A stretch of DNA of 64,000 nt from Saprospiraceae bacterium (GTDB lineage: Bacteria; Bacteroidota; Bacteroidia; Chitinophagales; Saprospiraceae): assembly GCA_016714085.1 (NCBI GenBank), contig JADJNW010000003.1, forward strand, positions 186,001 to 250,000, given 5' to 3'. Under the pieces are notes generated by a model. That model was not told where the DNA came from, did not search any database, and saw only the letters and a program-made list of their open reading frames with translations. How positions within the stretch are numbered: position 1 is the stretch's first letter; the number at the start of each line of letters is the position of its first letter. Made by a program: the position numbers and the translations under genes. This document shows, in pieces, positions 39,824 to 47,393 of the stretch.

Positions 39824-40234
39824 ATGAAAAACAATCTTATGATTAAAATCAGTATTGCAGTTTTTATTTTATGCGCTTTTAGCATTGCTGCTGTTGCACA
39901 GTCCGGTAGCGGCATTTCAAAGGCAGATCAACAGAAGATTATTAACATTTTTAAGGATGTGCCTTCCAGCGAGTACAAATTGGTATTTGATAATGGAAAA
40001 AAAACGGTAGGTGGAAAACAGATCAAAATGACTGATCTTAAACGAGTTAGTAAAAATTCCAACTCCAGAGTTGCAGGTGTCAAATGGACTTTTATTGTCG
40101 GCGACCGCAGCGCTAATGAAGTTTTTTACATTTATACCGAGGGAGCTTCCAAAATGGCGTCCCTGCTTGGTCAGGAAAAATTCCAGGCATTGCAAGACCT
40201 TGCTGCGAAGTACGGAGATATAACGGTGGACTAA
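39824..40234 (+). CDS. Small exported protein of unknown function
   Basis: A 136-residue protein with a signal peptide (IKISIAVFILCAFSIAAVAQ). The mature part includes FKDVPSSEYKLVFDNGKKTV, a basic segment around KMTDLKRVSKNSNS, and VKWTFIVGDRSANEVFYIY. No catalytic motif or known family is apparent. A terminator-like hairpin follows at 40257-40283. Confidence 0.6.
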   Translation: MKNNLMIKISIAVFILCAFSIAAVAQSGSGISKADQQKIINIFKDVPSSEYKLVFDNGKKTVGGKQIKMTDLKRVSKNSNSRVAGVKWTFIVGDRSANEVFYIYTEGASKMASLLGQEKFQALQDLAAKYGDITVD

Positions 40235-40256
40235 TTAAAAATGAGTGTAAAATTTT

Positions 40257-40283
40257 GAAGGGTACATTATAAAAGTACCCTTC
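40257..40283 (+). terminator. Stem-loop terminator candidate
   Basis: GAAGGGTAC and GTACCCTTC form a perfect 9-bp stem around a 9-base AT loop, 23 bases after the stop of the small exported protein. There is only a weak T-rich stretch after it. It separates that gene from the next one. Confidence 0.6.
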
Positions 40284-40301
40284 ATCATTAAAAATCACAT
40301 C

Positions 40302-40799
40302 ATGTTTAGAAAAATCATTTATATCGCTACTGCATTACATTTGAGCATCATATTCGCTACGATTGTGCATGGTCTTGATGATAATTTTTATAATCACTTT
40401 GAAAAACCGCTTGCTTGCCTCACTGCTATCAACTATTCTGCCTGGCGTTTTGCTTTTTTTACGCCGGATGTTGGCAAAAGCACAGAAGTGGAAATTATTT
40501 TGGAAGGAGCCGACGGCAAAATGAAGCGTTATAATACTTCTAAAGATTTTAAGTTTTTTACATCAAACTGGGAATCCGAAAATCGGTTTTACGGATTTAA
40601 AGTGCACGCAGCAAAAGATTCTGCTTATCAGGATTTAAGCTCTCGCTCTATGTGTACGCGTATGCTCAACCTCCATCAAGATATGCACCGAATTAATTAT
40701 TCGATGAAAGGAATTCAATACCCGAAAATGGCTGATTTTGTTCAAGATTCGATTATCAAGACTGGTGTTTTTTATGAAACCAAGTTTGAATTATACTAA
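40302..40799 (+). CDS. Membrane-anchored protein of unknown function paired with an HTTM-like protein
   Basis: A 165-residue protein with an N-terminal hydrophobic segment (IIYIATALHLSIIFATIVHG) and a soluble remainder starting NFYNHFEKPLACLTAINYSAW and containing FFTSNWESENRFYGFKVH. No known family is recognised. It ends 13 bases before the HTTM-like gene and was probably co-transcribed with it. The likely role is as a partner of that membrane protein; this is inference. Confidence 0.5.
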   Translation: MFRKIIYIATALHLSIIFATIVHGLDDNFYNHFEKPLACLTAINYSAWRFAFFTPDVGKSTEVEIILEGADGKMKRYNTSKDFKFFTSNWESENRFYGFKVHAAKDSAYQDLSSRSMCTRMLNLHQDMHRINYSMKGIQYPKMADFVQDSIIKTGVFYETKFELY

Positions 40800-40812
40800 A
40801 ATTATTCAAGCT

Positions 40813-41792
40813 ATGAAACCTTTAAACAGTTTAATACAGGATTTTCAACTCTTTTTTACAGCGCCTATTTCACCAAAATCCTTAGGTATATTTCGCATTT
40901 TAATTACCTTTTTACACTGCTTCAAGCAGCTATGTGGTATCCGGATTGGGCAGCATTTTTTTGGTGAAGACGCCTGGGTTCAGTGGGAAATTTCTAAAGC
41001 TTTTAATCAATCCTGGCATATTCATATACAAGATATTTACAATATATTCCAACCTTTGGGCATTTCGACATCTTCATTTGTGGAGGCTTTCTTTTGGGTT
41101 TATTTTATATCAGCAATGGGTTTATTATTAGGTTGGTTTACAAGAGTTTGGGCCATATTTACTTGGCTATGTCATTATATTATGATGAGCACTTTACCTA
41201 CATTTGTTTATGGCGTTGATATTTTTTTACAAATTTCATTATTTTATATGATGATAATGCCCGTTGCAAAAGCTTATTCACTTGATATTCGCTTCGGGCG
41301 CGTATCAAATGAAGCAAATTGGGCTTCCACATTGGCAATCAGAGTATTACAAATTCATTTATGCTTGGTTTATTTCTCCGCCGGCTATGAAAAAATGTTA
41401 TACACCGCCTGGTGGGAAGGCAATGTGCTTTGGCGCTCGATGGTGCAGCCCGATTTCCGACAATTTGATATGACCTGGTTAGCTTATTATCCCTGGATTC
41501 CGATGTTATTAAGCTGGTTTACAATGATCATTGAAACCTTTTATTTTATAGGGGTTTGGATACCGCGTGTTCGAGTCTTTTGGTTATTCAGTATTATCGG
41601 CTTGCATATTGGTATTGCCTGTTTTTAGGCTTATATTTATTCGGGTTAATAATGATTTTACTCTCTATTTCAGCGTTTGGTTATGATGCTTATTATGATA
41701 TTTATGCCTGGATAAATAAAAAAAGATTGACTAAAACCCAGCAAATTCAACTCCTTCAAACAGAAGGAAATGCGATTTTAAATACGCATTAA
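40813..41792 (+). CDS. HTTM-like multi-pass membrane protein (frame broken once)
   Basis: About 326 residues when one T is restored in the run TTTTT at 41622-41626. The first frame stops at a TAG (41626-41628) after IIGLHIGIACF; the next frame continues naturally with LGLYLFGLIMILLSISAFG and a hydrophilic tail. There are at least six membrane segments, with PKSLGIFRILITFLH near the N-terminus, a pattern of horizontally transferred transmembrane (HTTM / gamma-carboxylase-like) proteins, and LVYFSAGYEKM and LSWFTMIIETFYFIGVW later. The start at 40813 is preferred over ATG 40774, which overlaps the previous gene. Function is not known. Confidence 0.6.
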
Positions 41793-41834
41793 CATCATAA
41801 ATTAATAATGTTTAACATCATAAAATCAAAAACT

Positions 41835-42386
41835 ATGAAAAACTTAATCGTATTTTGTGCAATAATGTTTTTTATATGTAGCATTTCCTCTGCTCAAATT
41901 AATGATTCCTTACTCTGGATCAAAGCAGAACCTGGACAAACCGTTTCTGTAAAGGGTGATTTGGCAAATGGATTCATCATGAAAGATATTTCCTGGGCCT
42001 GGAATAGCGCAGTAGCGTGCTTCCCGGAAACGCAAGTGCGTAAATTTACAGGCAATCATGTTTTATATGCAGTGAACTTGCCGGCGCGATCTGAAATGGA
42101 AATCACTGTTACTCCGACAGATAAAGATGCTAATTTTAGCTTATATGCTTATGAAGTTGGTAAAATTGATAAAAATAATATTGTGCCAAATTTAAGCAGT
42201 TGTATAAGATGCGAAGCAGAGCATAAATGGGATTATAAAAAACGTGGGCAAACGCAAGATCATACACGCACGGTGAAGGATATTGTTGCTATTAATAATC
42301 CTTATCAGGTGATTATTGGCGTGGTCGGCGCGGAAGGCTTGCAAAAAGGGAGCTTTACCCTGAATGTAAAATTAAATAGTCGATAG
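41835..42386 (+). CDS. Exported protein of unknown function
   Basis: A 183-residue protein from the ATG at 41835, which gives a clean signal peptide (MKNLIVFCAIMFFICSISSA); an ATG at 41808 would add a short leader. The mature part is beta-rich (SEMEITVTPTDKDANFSLYAY, IVAINNPYQVIIGVVGAEG), recalling pre-peptidase C-terminal-like beta-sandwich domains, with two cysteines in SCIRCEAEHKW. A terminator hairpin follows. The family is not recognised with confidence. Confidence 0.55.
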   Translation: MKNLIVFCAIMFFICSISSAQINDSLLWIKAEPGQTVSVKGDLANGFIMKDISWAWNSAVACFPETQVRKFTGNHVLYAVNLPARSEMEITVTPTDKDANFSLYAYEVGKIDKNNIVPNLSSCIRCEAEHKWDYKKRGQTQDHTRTVKDIVAINNPYQVIIGVVGAEGLQKGSFTLNVKLNSR

Positions 42387-42420
42387 GATATCATACTAAT
42401 CTCAATTTTTATTTAAATTT

Positions 42421-42456
42421 AAGCTTCTCCGAATTTGATTTCGGAGGGCTTTCTTT
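42421..42456 (+). terminator. Rho-independent terminator candidate
   Basis: AAGCTTCTCCGAA pairs with TTCGGAGGGCTT around a TTTGAT loop (core stem CTCCGAA/TTCGGAG), followed by TTCTTT. It lies 35 bases after the stop of the exported protein and ends 17 bases before the next start. Confidence 0.7.
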
Positions 42457-42472
42457 ATAATATTTAATAAAT

Positions 42473-43012
42473 ATGCGCGAACGATTTGAAAGATTTTTAA
42501 AAAGAATCGGCTGGATCGAAGAATTCTCCGCTGAATTTGATCTTCCAAAGTATGAAGTCGTAGAGCATTTAAAACGCAATACCGATTCCGGGCATAATTT
42601 TGGTTTATTTGAAGTATTTTCAACAAGTTTAAAGCCTTATACAGGAGCTGTTTATGAAGATGGTTTTTTATTCAGGCGTCGCCGGAAGCTGATCGATTTC
42701 AATATGGGTTTAGCGGAAATTACAGGGACAATACATCAAAATGAAAATAAAACCATTATAAACACTAAAGTTGCCTTTCCAATGCTAATTCCTTTAGCGT
42801 TTATATTAATTTTTGTTATTGTTTATGGCGCAGTTTCCTTTCTTCTTTTATCAGGCGTATTCGGTGAGAACACTTTATTCATGCTTCCTTTATTCCTTTT
42901 ACAAGGATTTATTTTGATATTAATATTCTATGTCATTTTACGACAAGAAATAAGGCTTGGGAAAAGCCATTTTGAAAGGGATTTACAAAATTTTATACAA
43001 AAATCTTATTAA
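42473..43012 (+). CDS. Membrane protein of unknown function
   Basis: A 179-residue protein: a basic N-terminal region (MRERFERFLKRIGWIEEF), a soluble stretch with a basic cluster (FLFRRRRKLIDF), then two membrane helices (PLAFILIFVIVYGAVSFLLL and LPLFLLQGFILILIFYVIL). The N-terminus is probably cytoplasmic. No known family is recognised. It converges on glnS with a 21-base gap. Confidence 0.6.
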   Translation: MRERFERFLKRIGWIEEFSAEFDLPKYEVVEHLKRNTDSGHNFGLFEVFSTSLKPYTGAVYEDGFLFRRRRKLIDFNMGLAEITGTIHQNENKTIINTKVAFPMLIPLAFILIFVIVYGAVSFLLLSGVFGENTLFMLPLFLLQGFILILIFYVILRQEIRLGKSHFERDLQNFIQKSY

Positions 43013-43033
43013 ATCCCTTTACTATATTATATA

Positions 43034-44701
43034 TTACTTTGGTGCTTTCCAGCTATCTTTCAAATTTACCGTCAAATTAAACACAGGCTTTTCCGGCGTA
43101 GTATCTGAATCCACACAGAAGTAGCCTTTGCGGATAAACTGGAATTGCGCTTGCGGTTTTGCTTCTTTTAAACTTGGCTCTATGTAAGCTTTTTGAATTA
43201 TTTTAAGCGAATCTTGATTAAAAAATTCCAAATAATCGCGGTCTTCATGGTTGGTTGGCTCCGGGTCGGTAAATAAGCGATCATACATGCGCACCTCTGC
43301 TTCCAAGGCATGAAGCGCTGAAACCCAATGAATTGTACCTTTTACCTTCAACCCAGAAGTATCCGAACCGCTGCGGCTTTCAGGTATATAAGTACAGCGT
43401 AATTCTATGATATTTCCATTATCATCTTTGATAATTTCATTACATTGAATGATATAAGCTGCTTTCAATCGCACCATTCCACCCGGCGAGAGTCGAAAAT
43501 AACCCTTTGGCGGGTTTTCCATAAAGTCATCTTGCTCAATATATAACTCGCTGGAAAACGGTATTTTACGTGTGCCAGCGCTTTCATCTTCAGGATTGTT
43601 TTCAATCTCCATTTCTTCAACTTGATCCTTCGGATAATTCGTTATAATAATTTTAATCGGATCAAGTACCGCCATTACACGAGGCGTAATTTTATTTAGC
43701 TCCTCTCGAATACAAAATTCTAATAATCCAATTTCGATCAAATTCTCGCGCTTGGCAATGCCTGCTCTGCGGCAAAACTCACGGATACCCGCAGCCGGAT
43801 AGCCTCTGCGCCGCATCCCTGCAACGGTAGGCATTCGAGGATCATCCCAACCCTTTACATAATTTTCTTCTACTAATTTTAATAATTTGCGCTTGCTAGT
43901 AATCATATATTCCACATTCATCCGCGCAAATTCAATTTGGCGGGAAGGGAAAATTTCTAATTGTTCAATAAACCAATTATATAAAGGTCGGTGATTTTCA
44001 AACTCTAACGAACATAAAGAATGTGTAATACCTTCGATAGAATCGCTTTGTCCATGCGCAAAATCGTACATCGGATAAATACACCAATCATTGCCCGTGC
44101 GATGGTGATGCTCGTGCTTAATGCGGTACATCACAGGATCGCGCATATGCATATTGGGCGAAGCCATGTCAACCTTAGCGCGCAAAACCCTTGATCCATC
44201 AGGGAATTCGCCATTTTTCATGCGCTCAAATAAGTCCAAATTCTCCTCCATCAATCGATTGCGATAAGGACTTTCCTTTCCCGGCACAGTCGGCGTACCT
44301 TTTTGTTCGGCGATTTCCTCCGGCGTAGAATCATCTACATACGCTAAGCCTTTCTTTATTAATTTTATAGCAAATTCATATAATTGCGGAAAGTAATCTG
44401 ATGCGTATAAAACTTCTCCATCCCACTGATAACCAAGCCATTGAATATCTTTCTTTATATTTTCCACATAATCGGTTTTTTCCGTAGTAGGATTCGTGTC
44501 ATCCATACGAAGATTGGTCTTGCCGCCATATTTTTTGGCAATATCAAAGTTTAACGTAATCGCTTTTGTATGGCCAATATGCAAAAAACCATTCGGCTCA
44601 GGCGGGAAACGCGTATGCACTCGCCCAGCGTGCTTGCCATTCGCAATATCCGCTTCGATAAATTCTTCGATAAAATTCAGGGATTCTTTAATTTCACTCA
44701 T
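43034..44701 (-). CDS. glnS: Glutaminyl-tRNA synthetase
   Basis: A 555-residue class I synthetase that charges tRNA-Gln with glutamine. It has the HIGH-type motif in PPEPNGFLHIGHTKA, the ATP/amino-acid pocket LRMDDTNP, IYPMYDFAHGQSD and the KMSKS-equivalent YMITSKRKL, then the beta-barrel anticodon-binding domain (ELYIEQDDF, PESRSGSDTSG). Length and order are normal and the frame is intact. It lies 43 bases downstream of argS on the same strand, separated by a 16-bp tandem repeat. Confidence 0.96.
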   Translation of the reverse strand: MSEIKESLNFIEEFIEADIANGKHAGRVHTRFPPEPNGFLHIGHTKAITLNFDIAKKYGGKTNLRMDDTNPTTEKTDYVENIKKDIQWLGYQWDGEVLYASDYFPQLYEFAIKLIKKGLAYVDDSTPEEIAEQKGTPTVPGKESPYRNRLMEENLDLFERMKNGEFPDGSRVLRAKVDMASPNMHMRDPVMYRIKHEHHHRTGNDWCIYPMYDFAHGQSDSIEGITHSLCSLEFENHRPLYNWFIEQLEIFPSRQIEFARMNVEYMITSKRKLLKLVEENYVKGWDDPRMPTVAGMRRRGYPAAGIREFCRRAGIAKRENLIEIGLLEFCIREELNKITPRVMAVLDPIKIIITNYPKDQVEEMEIENNPEDESAGTRKIPFSSELYIEQDDFMENPPKGYFRLSPGGMVRLKAAYIIQCNEIIKDDNGNIIELRCTYIPESRSGSDTSGLKVKGTIHWVSALHALEAEVRMYDRLFTDPEPTNHEDRDYLEFFNQDSLKIIQKAYIEPSLKEAKPQAQFQFIRKGYFCVDSDTTPEKPVFNLTVNLKDSWKAPK

Positions 44702-44711
44702 GTTTTATGTG

Positions 44712-44743
44712 GTGATGTTGTGATTTAGTGATGTTGTGATTTA
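44712..44743. repeat. Perfect 16-bp tandem duplication between argS and glnS
   Basis: GTGATGTTGTGATTTA occurs twice back to back (44712-44727 and 44728-44743), filling almost the whole gap between the argS stop and the glnS start. It belongs to the word-like intergenic repeats seen elsewhere in this window (for example 47144-47169). No function is evident. Confidence 0.8.
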
Positions 44744-46619
44744 TTACATCTTTTCCGGCATTTCAATTCCCAACAAATCCATTCCAAACCTCAGCGTATT
44801 CGCAATCGCCTGGCATAACTTCAACCGAAACGCAATGGCCGCTTCACTTTCTGCTTTTAAAATTGAAAAATCATGATAGAATTTATGATATAATTTCGCC
44901 AGATTATAAGAATAATTTGCGATAACCGAAGGATCATATTCGCGTGCAGCCTCCAAAATCAAGCTTGAAAACTCGTACAACTGCGCGATTAAATCTTTCT
45001 CGTCCGTTTCTAAATTATTGTATTCTAAGGATTTACGACCAATACTTAATTGCCCATTTCCTTCGCCCGCCGTAGCTTCAGCGAAGGAGGATTCCGCTTT
45101 CCGAAGCACCGACCGAATCCTTACATACGCATTTTGCACATAAGGCCCTGTCTGCCCTTGCAAATCCACGGATTCCTTGGGGTCAAAGATCATTCTTTTT
45201 TTAGGGTGTACCTTTATAATAAAGAATTTGAGCGCCGCCAGACCAATTTTCCGCAAAATATCCTCCTGCTCTTCTCTACTTATATCAGCTAAAGTATCAC
45301 GCTCTTTAGAGTTTTTACGAGCTTCGGCAATCACTTCAGCGATCAAATCATCCGCATCCACGACCGTGCCTTCGCGTGATTTCATTTTGCCGGTGGGCAA
45401 GTCCACCATGCCATAAGCCAAGTGGTACAAGCCTTCTGCATAAGGTTCTTCCAAACGTTTCAAAATTTCAAACAAAACCTGGAAATGATAATTTTGCTCA
45501 TCCGCAACGACATAAATCATGCGATTCGCACCAAAATCCTTGTAACGCAACTGCGCCGTGCCGAGGTCTTGTGTAATATAAACAGAGGTTCCATCGCTCC
45601 GCAACAAAATTTTATGATCAAGTTTGGCATCGGTCAAATCCACCCAAACCGACCCGTCTTCTTTTTTATAAAAAATGTCCCTTTTCTAAACCTTTTTGAA
45701 TAATATCCTTACCAAGTAAATAAGTATCCGATTCGTAATAATATTTATCAAATGAAACGCCTAATTTTTTATATGTTTCTTCAAAACCATGATATACCCA
45801 GCCATTCATTTTGCGCCAGAGTGCAATCGTAGCTTCGTCTCCAGCCTCCCATTTCAATAACATTTCCCGAGCGGATGAGCCAAGTTTACTATATTCGTTG
45901 AAATAAGTATTTTTAAATTCTTTATAAAATTCTTTCTCGTCTAATTCTTTCTTTTTCCTTTGTTCAAAAAGCGTTTTTGCTACTTCACTTTGTTGCCAAA
46001 CTTTATATTCTTCTTGAAATTTTTGTTCAAACATTACATAATAATCGCCCACAAAATGGTCGCTCTTGATACCCGTTGATTCCGGCGTTGCCCCATTGCC
46101 AAATTGTTGCCAAGCCAACATACTCTTGCAAATAGCGATCCCCCGGTCATTGACGACTTGCACCCGAACGACTTCATAGCCCGCCGCCTCGAAGATTTTA
46201 GAGCAAGACCAACCCAGTAAATTATTCCGAATATGCCCCAAATGCAAGGGTTTATTGGTATTTGGCGAAGAAAATTCTACCATTACCTTTTCACCATTTG
46301 GTGAATGTTGCCCGTAATTGGGATTATCATAAATTTGATCCAAAAAACTTGCCCAGAAGCTATCGCTCACGACCAAATTCAAAAAGCCTTTAATAACATT
46401 AAAAGCCTTGACTTCCGCTACGTTTGCCACTAAATAATTGCCCAACTCCTCCCCTATTTCTTCGGGTTTCTTCTTCGCTATTTTGGTAAATGGAAATGTA
46501 ACAATCGTATAATCCCCTTCAAATTCCTTGCGCGTAGCGCTGATTTGCACTTGGGTATCAGGAATGATTTCACCATATAATTCCTGTACTGCCTTTATGA
46601 TATGCTCTTGAATAATCGT
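44744..46619 (-). CDS. argS: Arginyl-tRNA synthetase (frame broken once; start codon unclear)
   Basis: About 624 residues from two frames. The first (to ~45670) has SATRKEFEGDYTIVTFPF, the HIGH-type motif FSSPNTNKPLHLGHIRNNLL and DKYYYESDTYLLG. The second has the DGTSVYITQDLGTA motif, MKSREGTVVDADDL (KMSKS-like) and the DALR-type C-terminal anticodon domain. At 45670-45675 a run of six A (T on the coding strand) should be five: removing one gives KGHFYKKEDGSVW across the join. Upstream of codon VQISATRKEF the frame stays open to a stop, but without an ATG; family alignment expects the start near ACG/ATT at 46619-46614. A 28-bp palindromic element adds ESSFAEATAGEG to the protein. Since this gene is normally single-copy and essential, the indel is probably a sequence error. 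Confidence 0.92.
45060..45087 (-). repeat. Palindromic element inserted in frame in argS
   Basis: The 28-base stretch starts CCTTCGC (45060-45066) and ends GCGAAGG (45081-45087), a 7-bp inverted repeat around a GC-rich core, in otherwise AT-rich sequence. Read with argS it encodes residues of the segment SSFAEATAGEG, which interrupts the family alignment just after VRIRSVLRKA. Similar SFAEAT-coding palindromes are, as I recall, spread through Bacteroidota genomes, inside and outside genes. It acts as a protein-coding insertion in a region near the catalytic-anticodon domain junction. Confidence 0.65.
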
Positions 46620-46626
46620 TCTTGGT

Positions 46627-47070
46627 CTAAGCTCTTGGAATGGATTTTTTCAAGAAAATCTTACCAGGAATACAAGGCCCGAATTGCGTTGCACCATTCC
46701 ATGCGCCTTCCAGTTTCCAAGGGTTGCCGCTCTTTATCAGGGTAAGCACTGCTTGCTTGACGCACCATTCCATCGTATCCACTTTTTTGAAAGCACTCAC
46801 TTTGGTTTCTCGAAATTGTATTATTTTATTACCCAAAACCTGCCCTTCGAGTTCCATTTCTGCATAATATTTGTCAAAATACACAAACGAACGCCCCGTG
46901 ATTTGATTGCCTTTTTGAGTAAGATACAATTCCATCCCATATTCCGGCCGAAAACCGCCTTGATCCTGTGTGATCTTGCCACGCCAGCAACCGCTCAAAT
47001 CAATATCTTTTTGTGAAAATCCGACCGTCAAAATGCAGCTAAACAAGAATAAGAATAGAAATCTCATCAC
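46627..47070 (-). CDS. Exported lipocalin-like protein of unknown function
   Basis: A 147-residue protein with a signal peptide (MMRFLFLFLFSCILTVGFSQ) and a small beta-barrel-like mature part: LSGCWRGKITQDQGGF, MELYLTQKGNQITGRSFVYF, MELEGQVLGNKIIQFRETKV and WKLEGAWNG. The pattern G-x-W-x-G with repeated hairpins is typical of lipocalin-like secreted domains in Bacteroidota. Its stop is about 7 bases before the expected argS start, so they may share a transcript. The ligand is unknown. Confidence 0.6.
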   Translation of the reverse strand: MMRFLFLFLFSCILTVGFSQKDIDLSGCWRGKITQDQGGFRPEYGMELYLTQKGNQITGRSFVYFDKYYAEMELEGQVLGNKIIQFRETKVSAFKKVDTMEWCVKQAVLTLIKSGNPWKLEGAWNGATQFGPCIPGKIFLKKSIPRA

Positions 47071-47143
47071 AACTTTTTATTAAAGAAACTTCTTTCCGGC
47101 GAGGCTGTTGCATTTGAAGAAGAATTTTTTTTTAAATGCCTAA

Positions 47144-47169
47144 TCTGACATCTGGTTTCTGACATCTGG
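47144..47169. repeat. Direct repeats in the 47071-47393 gap
   Basis: TCTGACATCTGG occurs at 47144-47155 and 47158-47169, with a further CATCT at once after. The 323-base stretch 47071-47393 has no gene; it holds these repeats, the candidate RNA at 47186-47281 and a possible promoter at 47347. Similar near-repeated words fill gaps at 4527-4601, 11954-12037 and 28064-28110. Confidence 0.7.
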
Positions 47170-47185
47170 CATCTATAATAAAAAA

Positions 47186-47281
47186 GGGCGCGACCCATGA
47201 ACGAAAAGCCTGGAAAAAACCTTTTAGACCCCTTCTAATTGCTTGGTTTCCAATCTACAAAATGCTTTTCAGGTCGCACCC
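47186..47281 (+). ncRNA. Candidate structured small RNA (possibly 6S-like)
   Basis: GGGCGCGACC (47186-47195) pairs with GGTCGCACCC (47272-47281), 9 of 10 positions. Inside, GAAAAGC (47203-47209) pairs perfectly with GCTTTTC (47264-47270), with a 7-base bulge on the 5' side only. Further in, TGGA...AACC (47211-47221) can pair with GGTTTCCA (47245-47252). The result is a long, bulged hairpin of about 96 nt. A TATAAT at 47174-47179 sits at the right distance for a start at 47186. Size and shape recall the short 6S-type RNAs of Bacteroidota, but no consensus was checked. The opposite strand folds equally well, so the strand is uncertain. Confidence 0.4.
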
Positions 47282-47346
47282 CTTGATTTCTTTATGATAA
47301 AAATGATACGATTATTATCTTTCGGAGCAAAGCTCATCAATTTGGG

Positions 47347-47354
47347 TAAGTTTG
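47347..47354 (+). promoter_or_regulatory. -7 element candidate for the gamma-glutamyltransferase gene
   Basis: TAAGTTTG matches the Bacteroidota TAnnTTTG element exactly, 39 bases before the ATG at 47394. The -33 TTTG is weak (TTTC near 47320). Confidence 0.4.
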
Positions 47355-47393
47355 TTTAATGAAAATTTTACAATATCAATAAAACCAATTACC

